Position numbers and translations under genes: made by a program. Below are positions 43,930 through 53,837 of a stretch of DNA of 64,000 nt, piece after piece. The DNA comes from Ignavibacteria bacterium. GTDB lineage: Bacteria > Bacteroidota > Ignavibacteria > Tepidaquicellales > OLB5. The notes beneath the pieces were generated by a model. It saw only the letters and a program-made list of their open reading frames with translations. It did no database searches and was not told where the DNA came from. The number at the start of each line of letters is the position of its first letter. The stretch's first letter is position 1. The DNA lies in NCBI GenBank assembly GCA_020852705.1, contig JADZAP010000021.1, positions 87,121 through 151,120 on the forward strand, in the 5' to 3' direction.

Positions 43930-46461
43930 TTGAAATATTCAATAATAATATTAATTATATTTGCAGTTTCAAATATTTACTCACAGCAAACAGGTGATTC
44001 ATTGCTTTATATCCCTATCAATGATTCACTAAAAAAATCAGTTGATTCAACCCAAAGCAGTGATATTAATGCAATTATTGAATACTCCGCAAGTGATTCA
44101 GCAATATTTGATATTAAAAATGATAAACTGATGCTTTATAACGATGCACAGCTAAAATATAAGGAGTATGACCTTAAAGCAGCAAGAATAATTCTTTTCA
44201 GGGAAAGCTCAATAATGGAGGCAAACGGAATACCTGATACCGCAGGAAGCGGAAAGATGATAGGCACACCGATTTTTATGGAGGGTTCTAAAAGATATGA
44301 TGCATCTAAACTGCGGTATAACTTTGAAACCCGGCAGGGTGTAATTGATATGGGCTCTACTGAACTTGAAGGCGGATTTTATGTTGGCGAGAAAATTAAA
44401 AAAGTTGACGAGGACATATATTTTATAAAAAACGGCAGATATACCACCTGCGATAAAGCTGACCCTGATTATTATTTTGGCAGTCCAAAACTTAAAGTTA
44501 TTCAGGGAGATAGAGTTATTGCTGAGCCGGTTTATCTTTTTATTGATGATGTTCCGATATTTGCGCTGCCGTTCGGGTTATTCCCAAATCACTCGGGGCG
44601 CTCAAGCGGAATTATTCCACCTGCATACGGTGAAGACCCGACTTATGGCAGGTATCTTTCACACCTTGGTTACTTTTGGGCTATTAATGATTTTTTTGAT
44701 TTGGCTTTGAAGGGTAATTACTATACTAAAGGCAGAATTGATTTGAACTCACGCTTCAGATATGTTTTAAGGTATAAACTTTCCGGTAGCGCAGAGCTTG
44801 GCGGCAGCCGTATTAGACTTGGTGAAGAAAATGATAATGATAAGATTTTCAGTGATGAATGGAGAATTGGTGTTTATCATAATCAGACAATTAACCCAAC
44901 TACATCACTTACAGCAAATGTAAATTTTTTAAGCAGCAAGAATTACTACAATACTTCAACCAATAATCTGGATGACCTGTTAAGGCAAAATGCATTATCA
45001 AATATTACATTAAACAAATACTGGGAAGGTACACCTAATTCAGTAAGTATAAATTATTCCCGTGATCAAAACCTTTCAACCGGCGAAATAAGCCAGACAG
45101 TTCCTAATGTTACTTTTAACCGGACTCAGACGTATCCTTTTAGAGGCAAAAACACATCACTTTTTGAACTAAAATGGTATGAACAATTTTCTTATTCATA
45201 CAGCTCACAGCTTAAATATATTGATGAAAAAAGACTTGTTAACCCCGCTTTTATTAACGGAAGTTTTAACCGCAATACAAGAGGCGGTATTCTTCAGCGG
45301 GTAAATTTAAATGCGCCTGTTAAAATTGGTGAATTCAGTTTTGCACCTTATTTTAACTACAATGAAGTTTGGTATAATAAATCAATTGAAAAGGTATTAA
45401 ATTCTGCTGATAGCACCGTAATTACCAGTGATATTAAAGGATTTAAAGCATTCAGGTATTTTAATACAGGTATATCACTAAATACTAGGTTGATAGGATT
45501 ATTTAATACAAATATTCTTGGAGTTAAAGGGTTAAGACATACCATTACCCCTTCATTAAATTACACTTATACCCCGGATTTTTCCAAGCCTGAATGGAAT
45601 GCCTATAAGTCTTACATTAATCAGTTTGGAGAGGAAGTAAAGTATTCAATATTTGAACGCGAGGTATTTGGAGGAGCGCCAATTGGTGAACAGCAATCAC
45701 TTAATTTATCAATTGGCAATATATTTGAAATGAAAGTAAAGGATACAGACAGTACTGATAAAAAGTTTCAATTACTTAATATAACAGCAGGCTTGGGATA
45801 CAACTTTGCTGCTGATAGTCTTAAATTCAGTGAAATTGGTTTGAGTTACAGGACAGAAATCGGCAGTTTTTTAAGTGTATCAGGTGGAGCATCTTTTAAT
45901 TTATACAAATATATCAGCGGCGTTGGAAGAATTAATAAGTTCCTTTGGAAGGATGAAAAAAAGATTGCACAGCTTACAAGATTTAATATTTCACTTTCAT
46001 CATCTATTGCGGGTGGTGAGATAGTTAACGAAACCACTGACTCCACCAAGGAACAGGAAGACCTGAGTGAAGGCAGTACACATGAAAGCGAATATGTTGG
46101 GGTATATGGAGATAAACCTGTAAATTTTTCTATACCATGGTCAGTTACGCTGAATTATAATTACAGTTTAAGCAAGCCTGATCCAAGTGTTATAACAAAG
46201 TATTCCAATTTATCAGGAAACCTGAATTTTAATTTAACCCGTAACTGGAAAGTTTCGTTTTCGGCATCTTATGATATATTTGCAAAACAATTTGCAGCGC
46301 CATATATTACAATATACCGAGACCTTCATTGCTGGGAAATGAGTTTTAACTGGGTGCCAACAGGGATATACCGCGGATATAAGTTTGAGCTTCGCATTAA
46401 AGCTCCTCAGCTTCAGGATGTTAAAGTTACCAAACAGACTAATTACAGGGGAGTGTTTTAA
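43930..46461 (+). CDS. LptD-like outer-membrane LPS-assembly protein
   Basis: This 843-residue protein starts at a TTG and has a signal peptide to about residue 19 (SNIYSQ). It has an OstA-like N-terminal beta-jellyroll (KNDKLMLYNDAQLKYKEYDLKAARIILF) followed by a long, strand-rich region typical of LptD in Bacteroidetes (IRYRLR-like barrel strands, LFPNHSGRSSGIIPPAYGEDPTYGRYLSHLGYFWAINDF). It would place lipopolysaccharide in the outer leaflet. The two cysteine pairs of E. coli LptD are not obvious. The next gene, dapF, starts right after the stop. Confidence 0.85.
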   Translation: MKYSIIILIIFAVSNIYSQQTGDSLLYIPINDSLKKSVDSTQSSDINAIIEYSASDSAIFDIKNDKLMLYNDAQLKYKEYDLKAARIILFRESSIMEANGIPDTAGSGKMIGTPIFMEGSKRYDASKLRYNFETRQGVIDMGSTELEGGFYVGEKIKKVDEDIYFIKNGRYTTCDKADPDYYFGSPKLKVIQGDRVIAEPVYLFIDDVPIFALPFGLFPNHSGRSSGIIPPAYGEDPTYGRYLSHLGYFWAINDFFDLALKGNYYTKGRIDLNSRFRYVLRYKLSGSAELGGSRIRLGEENDNDKIFSDEWRIGVYHNQTINPTTSLTANVNFLSSKNYYNTSTNNLDDLLRQNALSNITLNKYWEGTPNSVSINYSRDQNLSTGEISQTVPNVTFNRTQTYPFRGKNTSLFELKWYEQFSYSYSSQLKYIDEKRLVNPAFINGSFNRNTRGGILQRVNLNAPVKIGEFSFAPYFNYNEVWYNKSIEKVLNSADSTVITSDIKGFKAFRYFNTGISLNTRLIGLFNTNILGVKGLRHTITPSLNYTYTPDFSKPEWNAYKSYINQFGEEVKYSIFEREVFGGAPIGEQQSLNLSIGNIFEMKVKDTDSTDKKFQLLNITAGLGYNFAADSLKFSEIGLSYRTEIGSFLSVSGGASFNLYKYISGVGRINKFLWKDEKKIAQLTRFNISLSSSIAGGEIVNETTDSTKEQEDLSEGSTHESEYVGVYGDKPVNFSIPWSVTLNYNYSLSKPDPSVITKYSNLSGNLNFNLTRNWKVSFSASYDIFAKQFAAPYITIYRDLHCWEMSFNWVPTGIYRGYKFELRIKAPQLQDVKVTKQTNYRGVF

Positions 46462-46462
46462 A

Positions 46463-47326
46463 TTGAAATACGAACTATACAGCGGAGCAGGAAATGATTT
46501 TGTTATAATAAATAACTTTCCTAAGGGTATTTCCAAAAGTGAGCAGAAAGAGTTGACAATAAAGCTTTGCAGTGAAAGTTTTCCTGAAATTGATGGTATA
46601 ATATTTGCCGAAAAACCAGTTTTCCAAAGCAATGATGTTAGAATGACCTATTATAACCGTGACGGCAGTTTTGGTGCTATGTGCGGCAACGGGGCAAGAT
46701 GCACAGCAATGTTTGCCTATAAACATGGAATAATAAATAAAAAGGATTTTCTGCTGGAAGCAGTTGATGATATATATACTGTAAAAATAATAAATGAGGA
46801 AATTGTTAATATTGGTTTTCCTGAGCCAAAAGAAATTATAACAAATATTGCAATTAATGCTGAATTAAACGCAATAATTAAAACCGCAAATGTAAGTTAT
46901 GCTGATGTTGGAAGTAACCATATTGTAATTTTTATTGACGAAGAAATTAACAAACTTTTTTTGGATAACAAAAGTATTGAGCACATTGATGTAAACGGAA
47001 TTGGCAAAGTTCTTCGTTTTCATAAAAATTTCAGCCCAAGAGGTGCAAATGTTAATTTTGCTGAAATTGAATCCGGAAATTTGATAAACTTAAGGACATA
47101 CGAGCGGGGGGTTGAGCGTGAAACACTTGCCTGCGGTACAGGGATAATTTCAACTGGAATAGTTGCCATGCTCGAAAAAGGGTTCAGTTCACCTGTAAAT
47201 ATTAAAGTCCAAAGCGGTGAGGTGTTGGAAGTTACCGCAAGTATAAACGGGAGGAAAATTTCCGAGTTAAGTTTAATGGGCAGTGCAAAAAAATTTGGTG
47301 AAGGAGAAATTAAAAATTTACAATGA
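46463..47326 (+). CDS. dapF: Diaminopimelate epimerase
   Basis: The track starts inside the lptD-like gene; the real start is most likely the TTG at 46463, giving the family opening LKYELYSGAGNDFVIINNF and 287 residues. Both catalytic Cys regions are present: GAMCGNGARC near residue 75 and ERETLACGTGI near 218. It interconverts LL- and meso-diaminopimelate for lysine and peptidoglycan. GGGGAG about ten bases upstream can serve as ribosome-binding site. Confidence 0.94.
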   Translation: MKYELYSGAGNDFVIINNFPKGISKSEQKELTIKLCSESFPEIDGIIFAEKPVFQSNDVRMTYYNRDGSFGAMCGNGARCTAMFAYKHGIINKKDFLLEAVDDIYTVKIINEEIVNIGFPEPKEIITNIAINAELNAIIKTANVSYADVGSNHIVIFIDEEINKLFLDNKSIEHIDVNGIGKVLRFHKNFSPRGANVNFAEIESGNLINLRTYERGVERETLACGTGIISTGIVAMLEKGFSSPVNIKVQSGEVLEVTASINGRKISELSLMGSAKKFGEGEIKNLQ

Positions 47327-48009
47327 TATTTCTAAAGCGAATTTTAGCAAGAATAAACAGGATTATTCACCCTCCTGAAAATATTGAAGATGAATTCCAT
47401 TCCAAGTATTATTACAGCAAAGTTTGGGCAGATACATACTTTATGGGCAAAAAGGTTTTTAAATGCCCAAACGATCTGTGGATATATCAGGAAATTTTAT
47501 GGAAAAACCGACCGGATGTAATTATTGAATGCGGTACATTTCATGGAGGAAGTACACTTTATTATGCAAAATTATTTGATATTTTGGAAATTGAAGGAGA
47601 AATAATATCTATAGATGTTGACCCAATGCCGGATATGCCTGAACATAAAAGAATAAAATATCTGCTAGGTTCAAGTATTTCTGCTGAAATAATTTCACAG
47701 GTAAAAGAGCTTATTAAAGAGAAAAGGAGAGTTATGGTTATTTTAGATTCCGACCATAGCTGTGACCATGTTTATAAAGAACTGGAACTTTATCATAGCT
47801 TTGTAACTCCGGGACAATATTTAGTTGTTGAAGATTCAAATATTAACGGGCATCCTGTATATTCAGGTTTCGGGCAGGGTCCCGGACCGATGGAAGCTAT
47901 GGAAAAATTTCTTCCAAATCATCCGGAGTTTGAAGCAGATAGAACAAAAGAAAAGTTTTTAATGAGTTTTAACCCCAAAGGATACTTGAAAAAAAACAAT
48001 AATTTTTAA
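47323..48009 (+). CDS. CmcI-like (cephalosporin hydroxylase family) methyltransferase
   Basis: This 228-residue protein matches the CmcI family: IIECGTFHGGSTLYYAKLFDIL (SAM-binding), IISIDVDP, VMVILDSDHSCDHVYKELELYHSFVTPGQYLVVEDSNINGHPV and GPGPMEAMEKFL. CmcI proteins are SAM-dependent enzymes named for a hydroxylase step in cephamycin synthesis; most homologues, as here, sit in other contexts and may modify sugars. The start overlaps the dapF stop by four bases (ATGA). Confidence 0.85.
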   Translation: MIFLKRILARINRIIHPPENIEDEFHSKYYYSKVWADTYFMGKKVFKCPNDLWIYQEILWKNRPDVIIECGTFHGGSTLYYAKLFDILEIEGEIISIDVDPMPDMPEHKRIKYLLGSSISAEIISQVKELIKEKRRVMVILDSDHSCDHVYKELELYHSFVTPGQYLVVEDSNINGHPVYSGFGQGPGPMEAMEKFLPNHPEFEADRTKEKFLMSFNPKGYLKKNNNF

Positions 48010-48019
48010 TTAAACGATA

Positions 48020-48050
48020 AAAACCCCTCAATATATGAGGGGTTTTATTT
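48020..48050 (+). terminator. Bidirectional terminator between the CmcI-like and redoxin genes
   Basis: AAAACCCCTCA pairs perfectly with TGAGGGGTTTT around ATATA, with A and T runs on both sides. Confidence 0.92.
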
Positions 48051-48084
48051 CCTTGGGGGTTTTGTTTATTAATGGTGATGTATT

Positions 48085-49236
48085 TTAATTTTCTGCAATC
48101 ATAGCTAGTTGATCCTGTACTATCCCGAAATCCTTATCATCCACTTGATAATTCCAGTTTATATATGATATCTTTCCTGTTTTATCAATTATAAAGAGGG
48201 TTCTTTTAAAATAGCCAAAGCTGCTGTTGCTGGCATATTCAGATGAAATTAAACCGGAGTTATCACTTACAAGTTTAACATTTTTAAGCTGCATATCTTT
48301 TTTCCATTTGTTTAAAATTTCTATTCCAGAATTGCTTACCATAAGTATTTCAACATCATTTTTAGCTCCTACGTTGCTGCTTGATAATTTATTTAGAGTC
48401 TGGTTTTCTGCATAAGCATCAAATGTTTTTACTTCTGCAGCGCAGCTCATGCTGTATGGTGCAGGATAAAATGCTATAATAACATTTTTAATTCCAAAAT
48501 AATCAGAAAGGCTTGCAGTGCTTTGTGTACCCGAAGAAAAATCTGTGTAGGTAAATTTAAAATCAGGCGCATTATCACCGGTAAATAATATTTGATTATT
48601 TTCTTTTAAAATATACGCTGGGTCAGTAATATTCAGCTGTGCAAAAAGTTCTTTTTGAATTGTACGGAGTTTTTCTCCTTCGCCTTTATAATCGTGGTTT
48701 GCAAATGTTATTTTATTATTTTTATCTACAACATATACATACGATGCTTCGGTTTGCGAATCCCAGGAATTTATACCAAATGAGTTAGCAAGCTCTAAAT
48801 TTATATCCGGAACAATATCAAAAGAAAAATTTTTCTGATTCAAAAAATCTTTAACTTCTGCCTGATCATTTTTTGTAACTAACAGCACTTTGATATTATC
48901 TTTATATTTATTCCATTCGTACGGACGCCCAAATGCCATGCCTTCTGAAAAATATGTTTCAAAAGCAGATGTAATTATTTCAGAATATTTATTTTTATTT
49001 CCGATTTCCGGTAAAAATGCTATCAGCATTGTTTTATTTTCTTTATAATCATAAATATTTACTGTATTTCTTTGGCTTAATGATTGATTATAAATACTCT
49101 CAAATAAAAATTCAGAGTTGGGGCAGGTGTCGCCGGAGTTTAAACCGTTTCCCCCTGTATAAATATCTTGGTTTATTATAGCAATCATTAAAATTAACAC
49201 AACAAATATGCCGGATTTTATATGAAATTTTCCCAT
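48085..49236 (-). CDS. Secreted tandem redoxin (AhpC/TSA-like) protein
   Basis: This 383-residue protein has an N-terminal TM/signal segment and two thioredoxin-fold peroxiredoxin-like domains. The second (residues ~205-380: GDNAPDFKFTYTDF, VIIAFYPAPYSMSCAAEVKTF) keeps the peroxidatic Cys. The first (~35-195: GDTCPNSEFLFESIY, MLIAFLPEIGNKNKYSEI) has lost it at the matching position, so it is probably structural or regulatory. It should act in the periplasm on peroxides or thiols. Confidence 0.8.
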   Translation of the reverse strand: MGKFHIKSGIFVVLILMIAIINQDIYTGGNGLNSGDTCPNSEFLFESIYNQSLSQRNTVNIYDYKENKTMLIAFLPEIGNKNKYSEIITSAFETYFSEGMAFGRPYEWNKYKDNIKVLLVTKNDQAEVKDFLNQKNFSFDIVPDINLELANSFGINSWDSQTEASYVYVVDKNNKITFANHDYKGEGEKLRTIQKELFAQLNITDPAYILKENNQILFTGDNAPDFKFTYTDFSSGTQSTASLSDYFGIKNVIIAFYPAPYSMSCAAEVKTFDAYAENQTLNKLSSSNVGAKNDVEILMVSNSGIEILNKWKKDMQLKNVKLVSDNSGLISSEYASNSSFGYFKRTLFIIDKTGKISYINWNYQVDDKDFGIVQDQLAMIAEN

Positions 49237-49345
49237 TTTTAAAATTATTTGGATTAGCTGTTGATATGATTAATATGTATGTTTTAAGAGTTTTACTGAA
49301 AACTAATTAAATTTGTTCCCAAAAGTTACAGTAATTATAGACAAT

Positions 49346-51661
49346 TTAGAAATATGTAAATACAATATCCAGCATGTGGTCTCCTTGATAACGGTTAAGA
49401 AAGGGCAGCATAAAACCATTTCTGATAATTACTTTTGAGAGATCAGAAGATTTTTTCATCACTGCACTGTAATTTACATTAGGAAACATAGCTATGATTC
49501 TGCCGATAGGATAGTATGGTCTTTTTAAAAAATTGTTTCTGTGTTCTTTTGCCTTTTTAGTAATTACTGTTGAATCAACTTTTATGCTGTCGTTTTGTTT
49601 TACGAATTCATATTTATGTATATATAGACTATCTCCAATATAAACAGGAAGTTCATCTTTTTTAACTTCATCATACACTGAAAGTCTTACATCATATAGT
49701 CCGCTTTCAAAAGGTGAAGTTTTGAACTTTATTGAATAATTAAGCATTGCAAAGGGTTTAATGATTAGAATGTTTTTTATCTCTTCGGTATCAAAAAATT
49801 CTTCAACATTACGTTCGGAAAAAATATTAGCATAAGTATCAAATGCAGCAGAATCATTATCTATAGGAGTTAATTCCAGATGCGCCTTATACCTGCCGAA
49901 CTCTTCGATATCAGTATTCAAGCTATCAAGTATAGAGGCATCGGCTATCTGCCATTTTAAAGTAACGGTTTGCGGATTCACTCCGAAATTAGAGTTATCT
50001 ATTCTAAACTCGCTTAATACAAGTTTTCTGTCAAACGATATTTCATCTTCCCCAAGCTGTTTGCTGCCGTTTGATATTTTTTTTAAGTCACCAGTGGAAT
50101 CGTTTTCACCTGATCGTTTATAGTATATTTTACGGTCAGAAATATAAAAGATCCTGTAGTCACCAATTGTTTCTGATTTATAGCTTAATTTAGTAAGTTT
50201 ATCTATAAGAAGATCGCTTCGCACAATGAACAGTTTTATCTTTTTCTGTTCAATAAATTTTCTCACTTCTAATATATTAAGCTTAAGCTGTTCTTCTTCG
50301 TTTTTTTTCTTTGATGTTTTTTTTGAAACAGGGGGTTCAACAGCAAAGTAAGTTGGTATTGTATCTGTATTAAATCTTGATGGGTCATTTGAAATTACCT
50401 GTAAAGGGTAAATATCATAATATCCCTGTACCATTTCAAAATAAATTTTATCACCCGGCTCAAGATATTTAATATCGATTAACTGACGGGTTAGTTCTGC
50501 AACTTCATAAGTGTCATCCCGGTATGCCTGCTGGTAATAAAAACTCCAGATTATATTAACAATAACAAGTACAGCAGCTCCGATGTAAAAAATATACCAT
50601 TTTAAATCGCATAGCTGCCATACTGCAAAAGGGAAAAACAAAATTGCATTAAGCACAATATAGCGTGAAATCATATTAGTGCCTCCAGAGCCGACAATAC
50701 CGCTGAACATCAAAAGTAAAAGCTCTAAGATATTAAGTAATAAAAAAATCCTCAGCAGATAAAAACTTCCTTTAAAACCATTATGTTTTTTTCTTATGGT
50801 TTGAACTGCTTTCCATAATCCCAATATAGTTGTAAGAGGGGCAATATAAAATATGAAGAAGGGATATTGTATGCTTCTTTGAATAAGCCCTGCACTGCTT
50901 AAACCAGTATATATTTTGGTGGTTTCTTTAATAAAATAGAACATATCATTATAATCATGATAGTTCTGCCAAATCCACCAAAAAATACCTATAAACGAAA
51001 TACAAGACCATGCGAAATTTATGTAAAGCTCTTTTTGAAACCTGAATTTACGGTATGATAAAAGTACTACCATTATAACAAAAGCAATTGTAAAAAACCA
51101 TCCTTCATAACGCAGAACATTAGCAAAGTTTAACAATACCGCTGAAACAATAAGATATTTGTGACTTTTACTTCTTCTGTTCAAACCATCATACCACAGG
51201 AGGAAATAATAAATTGATGCAGTAATAAAGAAGAAAAAAGGAAACTCAGGCATAGCCGAAGTGCTTAACCATACCTGAAAAGGAAATACAGTATAAATTA
51301 AACACGAAATTACAGCAATTTGATGGGTAAATATCTTTTGGAATATTAGGTATAAATAGATAAGAGTTAAAACTGAAAAAACTGTACTTGTTATAACAGG
51401 AGCTAAAGTAAGGTCTTTAAATATCCATATCATAATTCCGTTTAACCAAAAATGCGGGCTTAGCCAAACACCGGAATAAATATGCGGGTGCTGAAGCCAA
51501 TCCCATGATATGACTGTTCTGCTGTAATCATCAGCAGTAAGCCACTTTAGCCCGCTTTTTATTACGATAAGCTGGAATATAAGTTTAAACAGAATAAGAG
51601 AAAAAATAACTGCAGTCTTATTATTTAAAATTTTCTTTATTTGTTCGGTGTACTTATTCAA
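49346..51661 (-). CDS. GT39-like membrane glycosyltransferase with long C-terminal domain
   Basis: This 771-residue protein has about 11 membrane segments in its first ~380 residues, with WLTADDYSRTVISWDWLQHPHIYSG after the first, the acidic DD loop of GT-C enzymes using polyprenyl-phosphate sugars. The remaining ~390 residues are soluble and beta-rich (LSEFRIDNSNFGVNPQTVTLKWQIAD) and end with a DHMLDIVFTYF. Two-domain layout and neighbours (kinase, CNB protein) are unusual. The acceptor is unknown. Confidence 0.6.
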   Translation of the reverse strand: MNKYTEQIKKILNNKTAVIFSLILFKLIFQLIVIKSGLKWLTADDYSRTVISWDWLQHPHIYSGVWLSPHFWLNGIMIWIFKDLTLAPVITSTVFSVLTLIYLYLIFQKIFTHQIAVISCLIYTVFPFQVWLSTSAMPEFPFFFFITASIYYFLLWYDGLNRRSKSHKYLIVSAVLLNFANVLRYEGWFFTIAFVIMVVLLSYRKFRFQKELYINFAWSCISFIGIFWWIWQNYHDYNDMFYFIKETTKIYTGLSSAGLIQRSIQYPFFIFYIAPLTTILGLWKAVQTIRKKHNGFKGSFYLLRIFLLLNILELLLLMFSGIVGSGGTNMISRYIVLNAILFFPFAVWQLCDLKWYIFYIGAAVLVIVNIIWSFYYQQAYRDDTYEVAELTRQLIDIKYLEPGDKIYFEMVQGYYDIYPLQVISNDPSRFNTDTIPTYFAVEPPVSKKTSKKKNEEEQLKLNILEVRKFIEQKKIKLFIVRSDLLIDKLTKLSYKSETIGDYRIFYISDRKIYYKRSGENDSTGDLKKISNGSKQLGEDEISFDRKLVLSEFRIDNSNFGVNPQTVTLKWQIADASILDSLNTDIEEFGRYKAHLELTPIDNDSAAFDTYANIFSERNVEEFFDTEEIKNILIIKPFAMLNYSIKFKTSPFESGLYDVRLSVYDEVKKDELPVYIGDSLYIHKYEFVKQNDSIKVDSTVITKKAKEHRNNFLKRPYYPIGRIIAMFPNVNYSAVMKKSSDLSKVIIRNGFMLPFLNRYQGDHMLDIVFTYF

Positions 51662-51700
51662 TCAGTATATAACAAAAGATCTAATAATTTGAATTTCATT

Positions 51701-52195
51701 TTACATCCCGGATTTAGTAAGTTTCTGCATAAGTAATTTATTTTCTTTGTACAGCTCTTCAAGCTTCCCTCCAAAAAATTCCAGAAACTTAAGAAGAGTT
51801 TTATTACCTAGACGCGGCTCTTTTTTAACAAGAGCTTCAAAATCTGGTTTTGCAAAAACTATTAACCTTGTTATTTCTCCTGCAAGAGCACTAACGGTAT
51901 GGGTAGTTTCGCTGAATAGGTGTACTTCAGAAAAATATGCACCTTCGGTTAGTTCTCTTAACACTAAAAATGAACCGTTATTTTCTGAAATAATTTTCAC
52001 AGAACCTTTTACAATAATATAAAAACATAATCCTATAGAAGATTGTGAAAAAATGGTTTCATTTTCTGAATAATCTCTGATGTGTGAAATTTCAAGAAGT
52101 GATTTAAGTTCACTGCCTGAAAAACCGTTAAAAAGAGGACATTCTTTTAGTCTTTTAGCAAGAAGCTCCCCATCAAAATTTTTTTTACCAAACAT
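51701..52195 (-). CDS. Stand-alone cyclic-nucleotide-binding-domain protein
   Basis: This 164-residue protein is a single cNMP-binding domain of the Crp type (LKECPLFNGFSGSELKSLLEISHIRDYSENETIFSQSSIGLCFYIIVKGSVKII, LTEGAYFSEVHLFSETTHTVSALA) followed by one helix and no DNA-binding domain. The phosphate-binding cassette lacks the RxS arginine, so ligand binding is doubtful. It is 40 bases upstream of the GT39-like gene and probably regulates a partner by binding. Confidence 0.82.
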   Translation of the reverse strand: MFGKKNFDGELLAKRLKECPLFNGFSGSELKSLLEISHIRDYSENETIFSQSSIGLCFYIIVKGSVKIISENNGSFLVLRELTEGAYFSEVHLFSETTHTVSALAGEITRLIVFAKPDFEALVKKEPRLGNKTLLKFLEFFGGKLEELYKENKLLMQKLTKSGM

Positions 52196-52285
52196 AGTTT
52201 AAACTTTCCTGTCCGGCAAAAGCCGGATATCCCTATTATAACAGGATATATTTAAAATTATAGATTTAAAATAATTCTTAACACC

Positions 52286-53518
52286 CTACGAACTCTTTAT
52301 GCCTTTATCAAGTCTGATACTGAATGTGGTACCTTTACCCGGTGCAGATTCTTTTATAAAGAGTTTGCCTTTGTGATATGTTTCAATAATTCGTTTTGAA
52401 AGACTTAGACCCAGACCCCATCCACGCAGTTTTGTACTGTAACCGGGACGGAAAATATCTTTTTTAAAACGCAAATCAATTCCTTTTCCGGTATCTGTAA
52501 CATCTATAAACACATGGCTGCCTTTTTCTTCAATATCAAATTTAATTGCACCGGCAGAATTTTCAATGGCATCTAGGGCATTTTTAGTTAAATTTTCAAT
52601 AACCCACTCAAACAAGTCGCTATTTATAAGTGCAATAGCCGATTTTAAACCATTGATTTCAAGATCAATTTTTTTACGGCTGGTAGCTTCAAATGTTCCT
52701 GTGTTTAAGCGTGGTATTCTTACTTTAAAATATTTAACAACTTTTTCAATTATATCATTAACATTTTCCGGTTTAAGATCTGGTTTAGAACCAATTTTAC
52801 TGAAACGATTGGCTATTTTACTTAATCGATCAATATCATTACTCATTTCTCCCGAAAGCTGAGTTACCTTTAGGGGGTCATTTGCGCTTGATTTTATCAG
52901 CTCATTCCAGCCCATAAGTGATGATAGCGGTGTGCCAAGCTGGTGAGCTGTTTCTTTAGAAAGCCCTACCCAGATATTACTTTGCTCCGTGCGCTTAATA
53001 TAATTAAAACCAAAGTATCCAAGAAAAATAAAGATCCCTGCTACAATAAACTGGATTATTGGCAACTGTTTTAACCTTGTTGCCAGAACAGATTGTCCAT
53101 AGTGCACATAACTTAACGGAACGGTATCCTGAAACGAAACTTTTATTGGCTGGTTGATACGGTCCATTTCAATAACTATTTCTTTTATCTTTTCATTCTG
53201 TTCTTTTTGAGGCAATGTAGTATCAATATCTAAATTTCTTGTAAATGTTGGCTCTTTTGATTTAGCATCAGTTACAACAATAGGAAAATTAATGGAGTTT
53301 GAAGTTACAACATTGCTTAAAATAAAATTATATTCACCGGACTGACTTTGGTCAGTGGCAATAAATTCAATTGCTTTTGCATAAAGATTAGCTATATCAC
53401 GCTCTCGCTCTAGAATATCAGAAACAAGAACCTGTGTATAAATTAGAGTTGCAATAATTATCACCACACCTGTGATAAGCAGAGCAATTTTTATATTTGC
53501 AGAGCCGTAACTTTTCAT
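52286..53518 (-). CDS. Two-TM sensor histidine kinase (orphan)
   Basis: I start at the ATG at 53518 (410 residues), rather than the track's 53578, because the residues before the first TM are then normal. It has TM1 (~10-30), a ~125-residue periplasmic sensor, TM2 (~160-180), the H box SKETAHQLGTPLSSLMGW (phosphorylated His about 190), N box IENLTKNALDAIEN, and DTGKGID / GWGLGLSLSKRII of the ATPase domain. No HAMP or PAS domain is seen. No response regulator is adjacent, so the partner is elsewhere. Confidence 0.92.
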   Translation of the reverse strand: MKSYGSANIKIALLITGVVIIIATLIYTQVLVSDILERERDIANLYAKAIEFIATDQSQSGEYNFILSNVVTSNSINFPIVVTDAKSKEPTFTRNLDIDTTLPQKEQNEKIKEIVIEMDRINQPIKVSFQDTVPLSYVHYGQSVLATRLKQLPIIQFIVAGIFIFLGYFGFNYIKRTEQSNIWVGLSKETAHQLGTPLSSLMGWNELIKSSANDPLKVTQLSGEMSNDIDRLSKIANRFSKIGSKPDLKPENVNDIIEKVVKYFKVRIPRLNTGTFEATSRKKIDLEINGLKSAIALINSDLFEWVIENLTKNALDAIENSAGAIKFDIEEKGSHVFIDVTDTGKGIDLRFKKDIFRPGYSTKLRGWGLGLSLSKRIIETYHKGKLFIKESAPGKGTTFSIRLDKGIKSS

Positions 53519-53779
53519 ATTTATCTCAAAAAATAACTGATAAGCATAAGAATAAAAATATAAAATTGATTGCCACAAATGATGAATTTTTTGTACTTCT
53601 AGTGAATTTAACTTATAAAAACAACTATTAAATCAAAGAAGAATAAAAATTTAGCAAAAAGATGAATATAATACAAGTTATGAGTTATATGTTTTAAAAC
53701 TTAGATTAAAAATAAGTTAAAACTTTAAATTACTGTTATTAAATAAAATAAAAATCAAATTTTTAGTTAGTTATTAGAC

Positions 53780-53808
53780 TTGACAAGATAAGAAATTAAG
53801 CGTATAAT
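53780..53808 (+). promoter_or_regulatory. Perfect consensus promoter of the TrmB-type gene
   Basis: TTGACA (53780-53785), exactly 17 bases, TATAAT (53803-53808), then TG. This is the full sigma70 consensus. The start of transcription should fall near 53815, inside the palindrome below, leaving a leader of about 23 bases. Confidence 0.85.
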
Positions 53809-53831
53809 TGCCGTAGTATAAAGTACGGCAA
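53808..53831 (+). promoter_or_regulatory. Palindromic operator at the trmB-type promoter
   Basis: TTGCCGTA-GTATAAAG-TACGGCAA is a perfect inverted repeat with 8-base arms, directly following the -10 and covering the predicted transcription start. A repressor bound here would block initiation; autoregulation by the encoded TrmB-type protein is the simplest model. Confidence 0.7.
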
Positions 53832-53837
53832 AAATTA

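Noticed and set aside
46385-46462. Upstream start of dapF inside the lptD-like gene
   Set aside because: The added 26 residues overlap the barrel coding region; the family begins at the TTG at 46463.
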